Of a stretch of DNA of 64,000 nucleotides, positions 10,849 to 24,370 are shown in pieces. The stretch comes from Diphasiastrum complanatum. Taxonomy: Eukaryota > Streptophyta > Lycopodiopsida > Lycopodiales > Lycopodiaceae. The position numbers and the translations under genes were made by a program. Position 1 is the stretch's first letter. Every line of letters starts with the position of its first letter. The stretch lies in the NCBI GenBank assembly GCA_029204225.1, contig CM055113.1, positions 33,758,329-33,822,328 on the forward strand. Direction: 5' to 3'. Under the pieces are notes generated by a model. It did no database searches. It was given only the letters and a program-made list of their open reading frames with translations, and was not told the origin of the DNA.

Positions 10849-11339
10849 CTACAAACAAGAGATAATTAGTTACACTGAATGAATGTTAAACGAAGTAAAA
10901 AAAGTTCCATGTTTCTAACTTTACATAAACAAGGTATAAAACAATATCTATGCTTTTTAATGTAGTACTAAGTACAATGTCATCATTCTTTGATCAAATA
11001 AAGCATAATAGGAGAACATGTTTAAACCATAGATGCACCGCGATTCTAAATCACAGAATCGCAATTCAAAAACACGTTTCGGGATTTTCCCATTCAATGT
11101 ATTGAGCTCCTTCACAGTTTTGAGCATTTGTCGGAGTTGTGGGGTCCTTCCGTCGCATGTCTAAATCCGCTGGATGTTTGGAAATGGAATAAGTGTAAAA
11201 CATGTTTGCTATTGGCTTTGAAGACGTTTTGTTATTGCTTTAAGTGAGCCGCTTCCTTCTTCTGATCATTAGCTGATGGAATTTGCAATTGAGTGAAAAC
11301 ATGTTTTTAATTGCTGAGTACCTATGGCTACTTGAATGA

Positions 11340-11825
11340 GCAACACGCCATACTGGACAGCCATAAACAAATAATTTCCACCCAAGCAAGCCATCCAACT
11401 CAGCCGACAGGTTAGAGCCCGTTCCCCAAGAGCTTAACCCATTCACATTCATGCAAGGAACACTCAGAACCACAAGCCGCAACAGATATGGAGACAACCA
11501 GTTCCTGGACCGAATGGTCCCAATGGCATACCACTGGCGTCCCGGGATACGACTCCTAGCTATGTGCCAGATCAAAAAGTTTGAAGGGGCCTTACAACTG
11601 GCGCTTTTATCGAACACTGAAATCCAGAAGGTAATAAAAGTCGGTTTGAGAAAAATCCCACTTTATTGATAAATCTGAGAAGGTTACATTTCAAGTGTGA
11701 CCGACCCTAGTCTCCGAGGCGCTGGCATGCCAAAGCGGGTGCCAGGACAACATTCCAGCAAGGGAGGCTGAGACTTGGTTGGAGCTCGCCCTGAGTCGCA
11801 ACCTGCACTCCCCTGAAATTGCCCT
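11340..11825 (+). repeat. LTR-like repeat R, partial copy 2a
   Basis: Matches 1325-1815 of copy 1, including the CTTTATTGATAAATCTGAGA stretch, and stops at CACTCCCCT. It then joins sequence resembling the 126-143 region, followed by copy 2b. Confidence 0.75.
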
Positions 11826-12848
11826 TTCCCAAAGGGAGCCGGGAACCACGACTTAGCTTCCCAACTTTCAACTCTTGCCGTCCATACCCACTTGACATAC
11901 AAGCAGCCAGCTCGCCAACAACGATCAGACTTAACCAACTTGAAGTTCCGAAACCAACATTGAGATCCAACCTGGCGCCATGCCAAATTGGGGGTCCCGA
12001 TGTGGGTGACCTCTCCAAGCAAGCCGCCCGACATACATCAAACTTAACCAAGTCGAAGCTTCGTTACAAACGAGTAACATCCATTCCAAGCAAGCGGTCT
12101 GACTTACATCAGACCTAACCAACTGAAAGCTTCTTCAAGAGCGCTGGAAGCCAACCTGGCGCCACGCGAGACTGAACAACCATAAACAGGTAACTTCCAC
12201 CCAAGCAAGCCATCCAACTCAACTGACAGGTTAGAGCCCTTTCCCCAAGAGCTTAACTCATTCACATTCATGCTAGGAACACTCAAAACCACAAGCCGCG
12301 ATAGATATGAAGACAACCAGTTTCTGGACCGAATGGTCCCGACGGCATACCGCTGGCGTCCCGGGATATGACCATCAGCTATGTGTCAGATCAAAAAGTT
12401 TGAAGTGGCCATACAACTGGCGCTTTTACTGAACACTGAAACCCAGAAGGTAGTCCGAGTCAGTTTGAGAAAAATCCCAATTTATTAATAAATCTGAGAA
12501 TGTTACATTTCAAGTGTGTGACCTGACCCTAGTCTCCACGGCGCTCGCATGCCAAGGCGGGCGCCATGATAACATTCCAGCAAGGGAGGCTGAGACTTGG
12601 TAGGAGCTCACCTTTAGTCACAACTCGCACTCCCCTATAGTATTGGTGGGATTCACCACCTCCCCTCATACCAAGTAATCTACCCAGACTGGTAAAGCTT
12701 ATTTTCTCTCTCTAGAAAGCCATTTTTTCTCTCTAGAATTTGTTGATCCCCAGGCTTCATTTAATCATGCCTAGATCGTGTGAGGTGATTGCACATCGAT
12801 CCGAGCTCTCTAGACTTCGCTAGAACCAATCAAAGATTTTCAGCCATA
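11826..12848 (+). repeat. LTR-like repeat R, copy 2b
   Basis: Matches 968-2013 of copy 1 from the CCCAAAGGGAGCCGGGAACC start. It carries a single unit where copy 1 has a tandem duplication. It ends at the drifted primer-like site near 12851. Copies 2a and 2b are head to tail. Confidence 0.75.
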
Positions 12849-13448
12849 GGAACTTGGTGTCGACTGGATTCGGGTCATACTTGGTGGCGTCGGGGGCAAT
12901 GTTGGCGCCAGTGGCGCTAGAAGTTAAGCTTGTGAAGGTAGCTTTAGAACAAGGAGAAGCAGGCCTCTTTTCTCCACATCGAACAAGAGGATTGAAATCC
13001 GGGAATTGCAAAGGATGAGAAGATTCCTTAGGAACCATATTGACAGGTAAAGATCCAACAATTGCCTCCGAAGATTTCAAAAATTTGTGTGAAGCTTCCT
13101 TGTTGGCCAACAAGACCCTGCTGGCCATGAAGAGTTAAAAGTTGCTGAAACTTCAAAACTTCTACGAGCTATTTGTGTGATTCCCTGCTGAAAGTCCAAT
13201 CACCGAAGCTCTGTAGCTGAGCACAAGCCTTGAGAGCTGCCTTGAAAACGTTGTCTAACAGCTCGCTATAACCCTACTTCTAAATGGGTAAACTTCGGTC
13301 AGCCTTCAAGCTAAGTGTTGATTGTGATAGTCTTATCCAAGTTGACCGCCGTTCTGTGAAAGGAAGCTGATAAAAGTGCTGGCATATTCTAACCAAGTTT
13401 GGAAGACTCTTGCCTTGATGACGGAATTGTTGATGATATCTCCTGAAT
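12849..13448 (+). mobile_element. Leader of LTR repeat R, copy 2
   Basis: Shares its ends with 2014-2480 and keeps the roughly 210-bp middle that copy 1 lost. The shared sequence stops at about 13446 (ATCTCCTGAA), exactly where the 3' end of the non-LTR element begins on the minus strand, so that element was inserted here. Confidence 0.65.
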
Positions 13449-13587
13449 AAAAGAAACTTCCTGTTTTTATTAATAAAAGATGGGAAAACCCATCAGAGTA
13501 CAAAGGAATGCATGTAAAAAGCGTAAAGGCCATAAGGCGAATTGAGATATTGTACAAGTATAACAAAGCAACAATCTCGCAGAGTAT

Positions 13588-14700
13588 CTACATAAAGCCT
13601 ACTGCTTGGTGTAAGTTGCTAGTCTTAGTGCGTTGTAAAGTCATCGAAACTCGTTGACGATAATAAGTCGTAATGATAGATAAAGGTGAGGCACCACGAC
13701 CTTGGAGTTTCGCTGCAAAACCTGCCCAAGATGATAGAAAATCATCGAATTTCTTATGCAGGCACCCATATGTTTCCAAAGCAAAAGGGATAAAGCCTTC
13801 TCCATGAGTGCGATGTGAATAATCTCGCTCTTTATTTAGAGTTGCATGAGAAGCAATGGCACCCTGAGTAGTTGAAGCACGACGAAGGAGGTCAGGCCGC
13901 GAAGGATCAGCAACAACAATGCCCAAGCGTGCGAATCCCCTCGCGCGAAAGAACAAGATCAACTCGACGCCGAGACGACTGTGAATCAGACACAGACAAG
14001 ATGTGGGTCTGCTCCCGAACAACATGAAAGCTGCACTCATGAGCAATAGATGCCAATACGTCACAAATGGAATCATGAGTCGCAGTGCGCTCTCTGCCAG
14101 AAGGGCAACGCATGAGATGGATGCCAATAGGATCAACAGGGTGACCACATGAACATTTTGTCAAACTTGTCAGCACTGGATGAGGGAGACCCAACCTAAC
14201 CTAAAGAGCAGTGAGAAACAACTCTGAAGTAAGGCGCAAGTGTGGAACAACAGGGCGCACAACAAGCCAAGCACCAGCACCCGGGCCTACACAAGACAAA
14301 AGGCGAGCCCGAGTCTCATCGAAAGGTGAATCAATGAGAAGCTGAGTGAAAGCATGTGAGTGGAAACGCTCCAAAAGATACTTCTGAAAATGAGCACGCT
14401 GATGGCTAAGCAAAGACTCAAAGGGAGGCAAAGAAGCTCGCACAGGTGGAGGAATGAGATCCTTGGCCGCATGAAGATGTTGTTGGAAAGGAAGAATGCA
14501 TGTTTCCACATAAGCTACTGAATCGAGAAGAATGGGCTTGTTGTCCTGCTAAAATTGAGAGATAAGTGCAGAGGCAACAAGGGCCCAACTTCCTATAAAA
14601 GCAGCTGGAGTAATAGAAGCTGTGCAAGAAAGACTAACACCTCCGGACGAAGCGGGAAGAGAGACTTGTTGCTTAACGAACTGACCATTGGGAATACAAA
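13588..14700 (-). pseudogene. Thumb, CCHC and endonuclease-like region of non-LTR element
   Basis: Following SLPASSGGVSLS, the GG-containing block often seen after the catalytic core, comes LGLPHPVLTSLTKCSCGHP with a zinc knuckle of the form C-x-C-x9-H-x3-C (CSCGHPVDPIGIHLMRC). Next are RRRVDLVLSREGIRTLG, DPSRPDLLRRA and KERDYS. The order CCHC, then R-x-D, then a D near a conserved proline, then K-x3-Y resembles the PD-(D/E)XK restriction-like endonuclease of R2, CRE and NeSL-type elements. Stops at about 14202 and frame changes near 13910 break it. The nuclease assignment is inference from motif order. Confidence 0.6.
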
Positions 14701-14704
14701 AGGA

Positions 14705-15821
14705 TTATGAACCCATCAAGCGACCTAGAGGACCGTGAGCCGCACGAAGTTCTTGGAAAATGGCCCCTCGGGAAACAGAATTGAAAGCATTTTTAACATC
14801 CACCTGAAAGACAACCCAATCTGGATGAAGATCCAAGGTAGCACGCAAAGCATGTATGATTGTCTCGCAACCGCCAAGAGTAGCACAACCAAACTGATGA
14901 GGAAATAGGTGACCATGAAAACTGTCACGAAGCTGAAAACTAAGAGCCCTAAAAACCAATCTGTATAAAACCTTTCCAATAGCAATGGGACGCACTCCAC
15001 CGCCAGGCTTATCCAAGGCTATCAAACGAGCAGCACCAAGAATACGAGCAATAAAAAGAGGAATACGGCCACAAGCTACGGAAGAGCAAACTTGAAAGAG
15101 CAAACCAAACCCGCTAGCAGAGTCATCAGGAGAAAACCAGTCACGAAGATGCTCGAAAACCATACCAGAAGGACCCCCAGTTGACAAATGAGGGCTGAGA
15201 GCTGCAAATCGGAATCAGGTTCAAAGTCCTCAACAAAAGAAGAAAGGGAGTCATTTGTCGGTGGGTGAAGAAGAAAGCCTGAAGGGTGGTAGCAGAAGGA
15301 GTAGCTGGACTTGTAGGAGCTAGAGCAGGAGCTGCACGAGAATACTCACTCACTTGTCCAAGTAAAACACAGCGACGCAACCGACGCTGAACAGGGGGTA
15401 TAGAAACACCATCCAAAGTCGAATCCCATTGAGCAGCAAGCGCATGACATCGGAGGTAATGCTCTTCTTGCAGATTTTCCCAATCTCCTGACATAAAGCG
15501 ACGAATCCTGTTGCGAGTTTCCCTATGACCAGCATCACCACCCCGAGGAGGTAGAGGCAAACACCAGAGAGGAAAAAGCAAAAAGACATGCCAAGTTGCA
15601 ATATCAGAAGGGTTGGAAGCCAGACAAGACAAAGGTAAGGACAAAGCTCTCTGGACGTCTAAGCGCAAGGCAAAGGGAATGTGTGCATAAAGACGAGGAC
15701 GAGGAAAACCCAAGTGAAAAGCGGTCAAAATATCAAGGGAGCGAATCCAGGTCCAAGCCGAGTCAGGTGGCGAAGTGGGAGCAGGATGAGCATCAAAAAT
15801 TATATATCTCTCAGAATCCAA
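14705..15821 (-). pseudogene. N-terminal and reverse transcriptase region of non-LTR element
   Basis: Minus-strand frames give an N-terminal domain (RLYAHIPFALRLDVQRAL, then PLPPRGGDAGHRETRNR) and then a reverse transcriptase start: IPLFIARILGAARLIALDKP, GGVRPIAIGKVLYRLV, FPHQFGCATLGGCETI and FQVDVKNAFNSVSRG. The last carries the motif-A aspartate. The frame changes at about 15190. The expected motif with two adjacent catalytic aspartates is absent: the sequence jumps at about 14700 to thumb-like sequence, so roughly the B-C-D blocks were deleted. Domain family by recognition; boundaries approximate. Confidence 0.75.
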
Positions 15822-15989
15822 AAATGAGTCCTTAGGATCTATAGGAAATCTAACACACAGCTTATTGTAAAAGTCACCTATTAAACTTTTATCTATTTGA
15901 TAAAAATCGATGAACTTTGGCTCCTCCCATCCTTTTGTATTTTAACATGTCCTTTATGAAAACCCGCTTTTGACAACACTTTCTCTAAT

Positions 15990-17156
15990 CGAGCTATTGG
16001 TTGTTTTGATGATGACTATGGCTTAGTATTCCATGCAAAAAAAATATGAAGGTATATTAATTTGCCTATAATTCTCACCTCTCCATGAAGCATGCAAATA
16101 TGAACATTCTCTAGAGGAATTGGTAGCATTGGTTTCAAGTTGGGATCTTCAATAGCTCTTGAAACTCATGTGCTCCTCGAAATGTCTTTTGATGACTTTA
16201 TACAATATAGACATGAATGTTTCAAGTTTGCTCCATGAGATACATTGAACATACATTTCAATGTCTTCAAGTCTCCAACTAAATGCCATTCCACAAAAAA
16301 ATCACCTCTTTTAGAAACACTAAGTGTTGTACCATTCATATTATCCTTTATAATATCTGGATTGCTTAACCTGCTAAAAATACAAGAAAAAACATCATGG
16401 TCCTCTTTGATAACCTGTCCAACATATGGAACCATAAGTTCTTGTATATTACCAAAAGAAATGGCATATGAATAATAGTATTTTTTACTTGAAAACATGC
16501 TAGCGACCATATGTCGTTTTCTGACACTGAAGTTAAGGTCCCTTGAGTTTGTTGCATTGTTCATTTTCAATGCTCCATTCATGAGTGTAATACTTACTCT
16601 TTCCAGGATATGTCCTTTTATAACTTTCGATTCATCTAACTTTACTACCAATATAAGTTTGCTCGTACTAACACTTGTAATATTACAGAATTTCACTATA
16701 AATCTCAATAAATGATTCAAATCCACAAACAAGTTGTTGGTAGAATCGTATGACAAATTGCCAGATTTTGAATTATAAATCTCATTGATGTGGAAAGGGA
16801 TACCAATGACGTTTTGCATACCCCTGTTCAATACATCTCTCTCCAATTTATTCTAAAAAGGGCGAGGAATGGGAAATTTTATAACGTGCAATTGTCCAAA
16901 AGCCTCTTTGATAATTTTAAATATACTAGCATATGTCTCCCTACTAATACTTGAAAAATCACATGCTCCCTGAACTAATGTTCGGTCGATAACCTTACCG
17001 ACCTCGGTCATCAAGGCCTCAGTGACCTTGGACTTGATTCAAGAATATCAATTATTGTCCAGTAAAGACTTTGTGGACTTGGTTGTCAATACCGAACTCA
17101 ACGATTTTCCGATCGTGTCATTGTCCTTCAAATGCTCATTTGCAACCAATGTTGAT
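15990..17156 (-). pseudogene. Family X copy A, central region (possible DDE-type transposase)
   Basis: After the candidate intron the frame reads STLVANEHLKDNDTIGKSLS, with stops near 17057 and 17045, then the long open part from 16846. It shows VVKLDESKVIKGHILERVS, KYYYSYAISFGNIQELMV, HLVGDLKTLKCMFNVSHG and CLYC, then VHICMLHGEVRII. The arrangement of an early aspartate (KLDES), a second in GDLKT, a Cys-x2-Cys and later LH-x-x-x-R-I resembles uncharacterised transposon-like proteins known from invertebrates and seed-free plants. The catalytic reading is inference. The copy is broken by stops near 16850 and at its C-terminal end. Confidence 0.5.
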
Positions 17157-17255
17157 CTGCAAAGGATGATAAAAAATTAACAACCCCAAAAATTTACATA
17201 ATAAATGTCATGCTACTCCAAATACAAAATAAAATGATTCAAAGCAAATGCTTAC
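17157..17255 (-). other. Candidate 99-nt intron in family X copy A
   Basis: On the minus strand it begins GTAAGC and ends CCTTTGCAG, with an AT-rich, pyrimidine-rich interior. Frames with protein-like content flank it. Prediction from splice consensus only. Confidence 0.45.
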
Positions 17256-17961
17256 TTGAATGCTTAAATCCTTTTTCTGTGTTGGCCTCCATTTAGTGAG
17301 AGCTCATCAACGACCTTCAACATTCTTTTTCGCTTATTTTTTTTAAATTTTTTTATCTAGTATGCGGCTTCTTCTTTATACTGATCATTTGATTTATGTA
17401 ATGTTTGAACAACTTCTTGCAGTCGATCATTGCTTTCATTTAATTTTAACATAATTTTATGCAAACGTACATTATCTTCTTTCGTTTGTAATAATGCGGC
17501 CTTTTTTTTTATAATTAGCAAGCAAACCATTCAACATACATTCTAAGCTTTGGATTTTCTGGTCCGAGTTTGCAACACCATAAGTCCTCAATCTTTCACA
17601 ATAACCCATTAAACTGTTTTGTCCTTCACACAAAAATGTTATGAGTTGTGTGATGGATTGAAATTGTGGATATTGCATCGAGCTCGGATCCAATGGATAC
17701 AAACTTCCGTCAACCCACAAATCGTAGTTTCTTTTTTGGTTGATTATGTAAGCCATAATATCAAGTGGAGAAGCTGTGGATTCTTTCACTGCTCCTGTTT
17801 TGGATATCAAAGCGTTCTCGACAGGGAGAACAATATGTAGATGAAACTGAGACATCTTCGCAAATATCAGCTGGCAGATCAGAAGAAATCAGATACTCTT
17901 CTCCTGCCATGGCGTACCAAGATTCTATGTTTATTCTCTCGCTAGTTAAAACGAGGGACAC
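17256..17961 (-). pseudogene. Family X copy A, N-terminal exon
   Basis: A frame starting MSQFHLHIVLPVENALIS covers a globular-looking region (YDLWVDGSLYPLDPSSMQ, ITQLITFLCEGQNSLMGY) and passes into a likely coiled coil (VRLHKIMLKLNESNDRLQEV). A run of nine A at about 17505-17513 shifts the frame between the two parts, and stops follow near 17357 and 17270. The exon ends in a donor-like AAGTAAGC. I do not recognise the family. Protein ends in this class of elements often mediate DNA binding or oligomerisation, but nothing here shows that. Confidence 0.4.
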
Positions 17962-18050
17962 AATCTCATTTTCAAATTTGAAAAAGTTAGTTAATGAGCG
18001 TCATTGGTTCTTGAAGTCACAGTTGCATGCGTCATAATAGTCTCATGTTA

Positions 18051-18560
18051 ACAACACAAAATTGGTAACGCTAAGCTAAAGTGGACCTGAAAGTCCATCG
18101 AATTTCCAAAATCCAACGAGTTTTTTTGTTCTACGTGGCATTCCTTAGACGGCCCTTTCAGAGTTTGTACCTCCTCTAATGCATTAAAAAGCTCTCAATG
18201 AGAGCTTTCTAATGATAACCTTCATGACCTACTTTTGAGTTACGATTAAAAAGGTATAGGTGTCGACTCTAATATTGCTTTCAAGAGTGGATGACTAATC
18301 TGACTCCATTAGACCGGAAAATTGCACTCGAAAGCGATATTAGCATCGACAAAAAAAATTTGATTGCCCACACCTTTGACTGAAAATATCTTAACCATGG
18401 CTCATAACTAGATCGTGTAGGGTATCTTTTGAAAAGCTCTTGTCGAGGGCTTTCTAATGGCACTGTAATTATCTCAATCGGAGCTATGCTTAAAAAATTA
18501 CATTGTTTCTTATTTGAAGAATAACTTATTTGCGGACGGCCCCAAACACAAAATTACAAA
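18051..18560. other. No gene seen
   Basis: AT-rich sequence with no frame I can support. Confidence 0.3.
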
Positions 18561-18564
18561 AATA

Positions 18565-18796
<232 letters not shown>

Positions 18797-19073
18797 ATAT
18801 TTTAGAGAGAGGATGTAAGGGTGGTGTTAACTCAGTCTACTCCGATATGTCACACATAGGGAGAGTAGGGTGAGCTAAGAACACCCTTACACACTCTCTA
18901 AGTTCCTTATTTCTCCCATGGGCACCATAGCCATTGCTGCTCGCCTCCCATGTCCCTATTTCTTGCTCTCCGGAAAGCCTAACGCTCCTACATTGCTGCC
19001 CTCACACTCCATCGTTGCTGCCTACTGCCTCCCTCTCTGCATGCTGATGCTTCCTTCCTGCTCTCCCTCATTG

Positions 19074-19234
<161 letters not shown>

Positions 19235-19822
19235 GGATCACGTAACAAATGTATTCTAACTTCATCACGCTAGCAAGAATTTTTTGTGGCTTCATTATTA
19301 TAGGAGTTATCACAAACAAAACGTTTATTGGGTGGGCACTGACACTCGCTGACCAATGCAAAAACATCTTGAAACTTTTATTGGGTTTATCTTGAAACGT
19401 TTATGGTTTGTATTTGAGTTCTCATGCGAGCCGATGTATTCTAACTTCAGCACGTTAGCAAAAAATTTCCGTGGCTTCAATATAAGAGTTATGACAAACA
19501 AAATGTTAAGAGTAGAAAATGTAATGCATAGAAGTCCACATAATATGTAGTTCCTTGATTAGTTTTAGCTCTCACTTGATTTTTTAGCAGTGCTTTTGCA
19601 GGGATGGTTGGAAGATTGCAATCCTAGAGATATCACATTTGTGGGGATGGTTGGAAACAGACAATTTCAGAGATATCACATCTGAAGCCTTTCCCCTGGA
19701 TATTCAGAGAATAACAAAGAATCTCTGATACATCAACTAGAGAGCATTGAGGGCCTTCAATAATAACGTTGCATAGATATTGAGAAATGAATTCTGAGGA
19801 AGATGCTATACCTCGATTTTTG

Positions 19823-19825
<3 letters not shown>

Positions 19826-19910
<85 letters not shown>
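19826..19910. repeat. (GA)n microsatellite
   Basis: 85 bp of uninterrupted GA. Confidence 0.99.
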
Positions 19911-21910
<2,000 letters not shown>

Positions 21911-22825
21911 TCCATACAGCTTCTTTTGAAGCTTGACAAGCTGCGATGTACTTTGTCTTGGTTGAAGAAAGCGCAACTAATTTCTGCTTCCTTGAGTTCC
22001 ACGAAATCGGTCCCCCTGCCAGATGGAAACAAAACCCAGAGGTAGATTTTCTGGTAGAGACTGTTCCTCCTCAATCTGAGTCGGAGTAGCCTCGCAGGAC
22101 GAGTGGGTCGAAGGCATTTTCATCATAACATAGAATGTGATCTATACTTCCCTTAATATATCGCATCACTCTCTTTAATGCTTTCGAATGAGAGATCCTA
22201 GGATTAGACATGAATTGACTTAAGTGCTAATAGTGTATTCTAAATCTGGTCTAGTACATAACATCGCATACATCAAAGATTCGATTAGTGAATGATAAGG
22301 GTACTTCGCTAAGTTGAGAACTTCACTATCAGTCTCAGCACAACAAGATTTAGTCAATACAATACTTGGATCCATTGGTGTATCTATTGGTTTGCAATCA
22401 GACATATTAAAATGTTTCTAAAATCCTTTTGAAATATGTCTGTTGGCTAAGATAGATCTACTTTTGAAGTCTATTTCTAGTAATATGAATTCCTAGCAAA
22501 GAATGAATAGCTCCTAAATCAGTCATGTCAAATTCATTTGACAATTACTTCTAGTAGTGTGTAGTAGAGAAGTGTCATTAGACAGAATAAATGCATCAGC
22601 TACGTAAAGAGCTATGTGAACTTAATGGATACCTATATGCTTGGAATAAACATTACAGTCAATTAAATTGTTTGCAAAATCCACGAGATAAGAAAAGAGT
22701 TGATTCTATCAAACCATGTTCTTGCGGCCATAGATTGCTTTGTGCAGTTTGCACACTTTGTGCTCTTGGCCTTTGACTTTGAATCCTTCCGGTTGGAAGG
22801 TATACAACTCTTCCTCCATGTTGTC
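21911..22825 (-). pseudogene. Copia D, reverse transcriptase-RNase H, inverted arm 1
   Basis: The minus strand encodes copia RT/connection sequence: MSDCKPIDTPMDPSIVLTKS, AKYPYHSLIESLMYAML and TRPDLEYTIS. RNase H sequence continues toward 21911. Where YVDD is expected the sequence reads YVAD. It matches 23354-24152 on the plus strand almost base for base, except for small indels and a stretch that arm 2 lacks. Confidence 0.85.
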
Positions 22826-23353
22826 ATTGAGAAACTTGGGAGTCGGCCAGATTGAGTGAGATACATGCTAAGGCCTTCTAATCTTTGATCTTCCATGCCT
22901 TTGCTTGATCACCATCTTCTGATTTTAGGTCTACACCTTCTACTACATCCCAAAGATCTCTATATATCAACATCATTCAGAGTTTTAACTTTTAGATGTA
23001 GAAGTCAGAACCATTGAACTTGTCAATGACTCTAGCTTCATTGTATAATAAAGATGAAGAGCTACCAAGATGAGACATGATAACAATACTACAAATAGAA
23101 CAAACTTAATCTCTCGGTTTATTTGGACTACGCTCAAGAGAGTTATCGACAACAAGTGAATCTTCAAGAAGAAGATCAACTTTGATGGTTTGATTGCCAA
23201 ATGGAAAGCACGACTGGTGGCTAAAGGATTCACTCAAGTCCAAGGAGTGGATTACCAAGAAATTTTCAGTCTTGTCATTAAGATGCAGTCAAGCAGGACT
23301 CTGACTGCATTAGCAGATGCCAAAGACCTCGAAATGCACCAAATGGATGTTAA
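22826..23353. pseudogene. Loop between the copia arms, with RT N-terminal sequence
   Basis: From about 23190 on the plus strand WKARLVAKGFTQVQGVDYQE and ADAKDLEMHQMDVKTT are the N-terminal part of copia reverse transcriptase, running into arm 2. The part from 22826 to 23180 is not RT and is unique to the loop. Confidence 0.65.
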
Positions 23354-24152
23354 GACAACATGGAGGAAGAGCTGTATACCATCCAAATGGAGGGATTCAA
23401 AGTCAAAGGCCAAGAGCGCAAAGTGTGCAAACTGCACAAAGCAATCTATGGTCTAAAGCAGGCCACAAGAGCATGGTTTGATAGAATCAACTCTTTTCTT
23501 ATCTCACTGGCTTTTGCAAACAATTTAGCTGACTGTAATGTTTATTCCAAGCATATAGGTATCCATTTAGTTCACGTAGCTCTTTACGTAGATAATGCAT
23601 TTATTCAGTCTAACGACACTTCTCTACTGCACACTACTAAGAGTGATCTATCAAATGAATTTGACATGACTGATTTAGGAGCTGTTCATTCTTTGCTAGG
23701 AATTCACATTACTAGAAATAGACTTCAAAAGAAGATCTATATTAGCCAGCAGACATATTTAAAAGAGATTTTAGAATATTTTCAAATGTCTGATTGCAAA
23801 CCAATAGATACACCAATGGATCCAAGTATTGTATTGACTAAATCTTCTTGTGCTGAGACTGATAGTGAAGTTCTCGACTTAGCGAAGTACCCTTATCATT
23901 CACTAATCGAATCTTTGACGTATGCGATGTTATGTACTAGACCAGATTTAGCATACACTATTAGAACGTTAAGTCAATTCATGTCTAATCCTAGGATCTC
24001 TCATTGGAAAGCATTAAAGAGAGTGATGAGATATATTCAGGGAAGTATAGATCACATTCTGTGTTATGATGGAAATGCCTTCGACCTGCGCTTTCTTCAA
24101 CCAAGACAGGGTACATCGCAGCTTGTCAAGCTTCAAAATAAGCTGTATGGAT
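23354..24152 (+). pseudogene. Copia D, reverse transcriptase-RNase H, inverted arm 2
   Basis: An open frame from 23360 shows EELYTIQMEGFKVKGQERKV, LHKAIYGLKQATRAWFDRIN and LGAVHSLLGIHITRNRLQKK. The active site reads YVDN instead of YVDD. Relative to arm 1 it lacks about 140 bp of RNase H, with TGCG at the junction and at both deletion edges, which points to microhomology-mediated loss. The last bases (AGCTGTATGG) are where the two arms stop matching. Confidence 0.85.
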
Positions 24153-24370
24153 TGTGAAAAAAGTGGATCTTGAATGGACCTAAGATCCCAAATGTTCTGG
24201 CTAAGATCTTTGCACAACAAGCTACAAAAGCTAGAAATGGCAAAGCATCCTAATGCTACCTTTGATACACATGAACTTGACAAGGCATTCAAGAGACAAA
24301 ATAAACTTATGAAAGATACTGATGCTAGCCAAAAATAGCAGTAAACAGGCCGTGGAACAGCACCCTACCG
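24153..24370. other. No gene seen
   Basis: Joins the end of copia D arm 2 to the LTR region of copia C. Only short frames. Confidence 0.3.

Larger units (their letters stand above)
13447..15835 (-). mobile_element. Non-LTR retrotransposon with endonuclease-like C-terminus, copy 1
   Basis: On the minus strand the element runs from about 15835 to a 3' end at about 13447 that reads TTTTATTAATAAAAAC. A second, 5'-truncated copy at 49083-50095 has the same coding end and 3' tail in the other orientation. The coding region is split by stops and frameshifts, and the middle of the reverse transcriptase is missing. Truncation at 5' ends and a shared 3' end are typical of target-primed reverse transcription. 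Confidence 0.75.
15838..18050 (-). mobile_element. Family X element, copy A (5' and middle parts)
   Basis: The stretch from about 17055 down to 15865 matches 45868-47025 in inverted orientation with only scattered differences. Copy A extends further 5' than copy B; copy B extends further 3'. Copy A's left end stops at about 15838, where the non-LTR element begins. No terminal inverted repeat or target duplication could be seen by eye, so the outer limits are uncertain. Confidence 0.6.
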
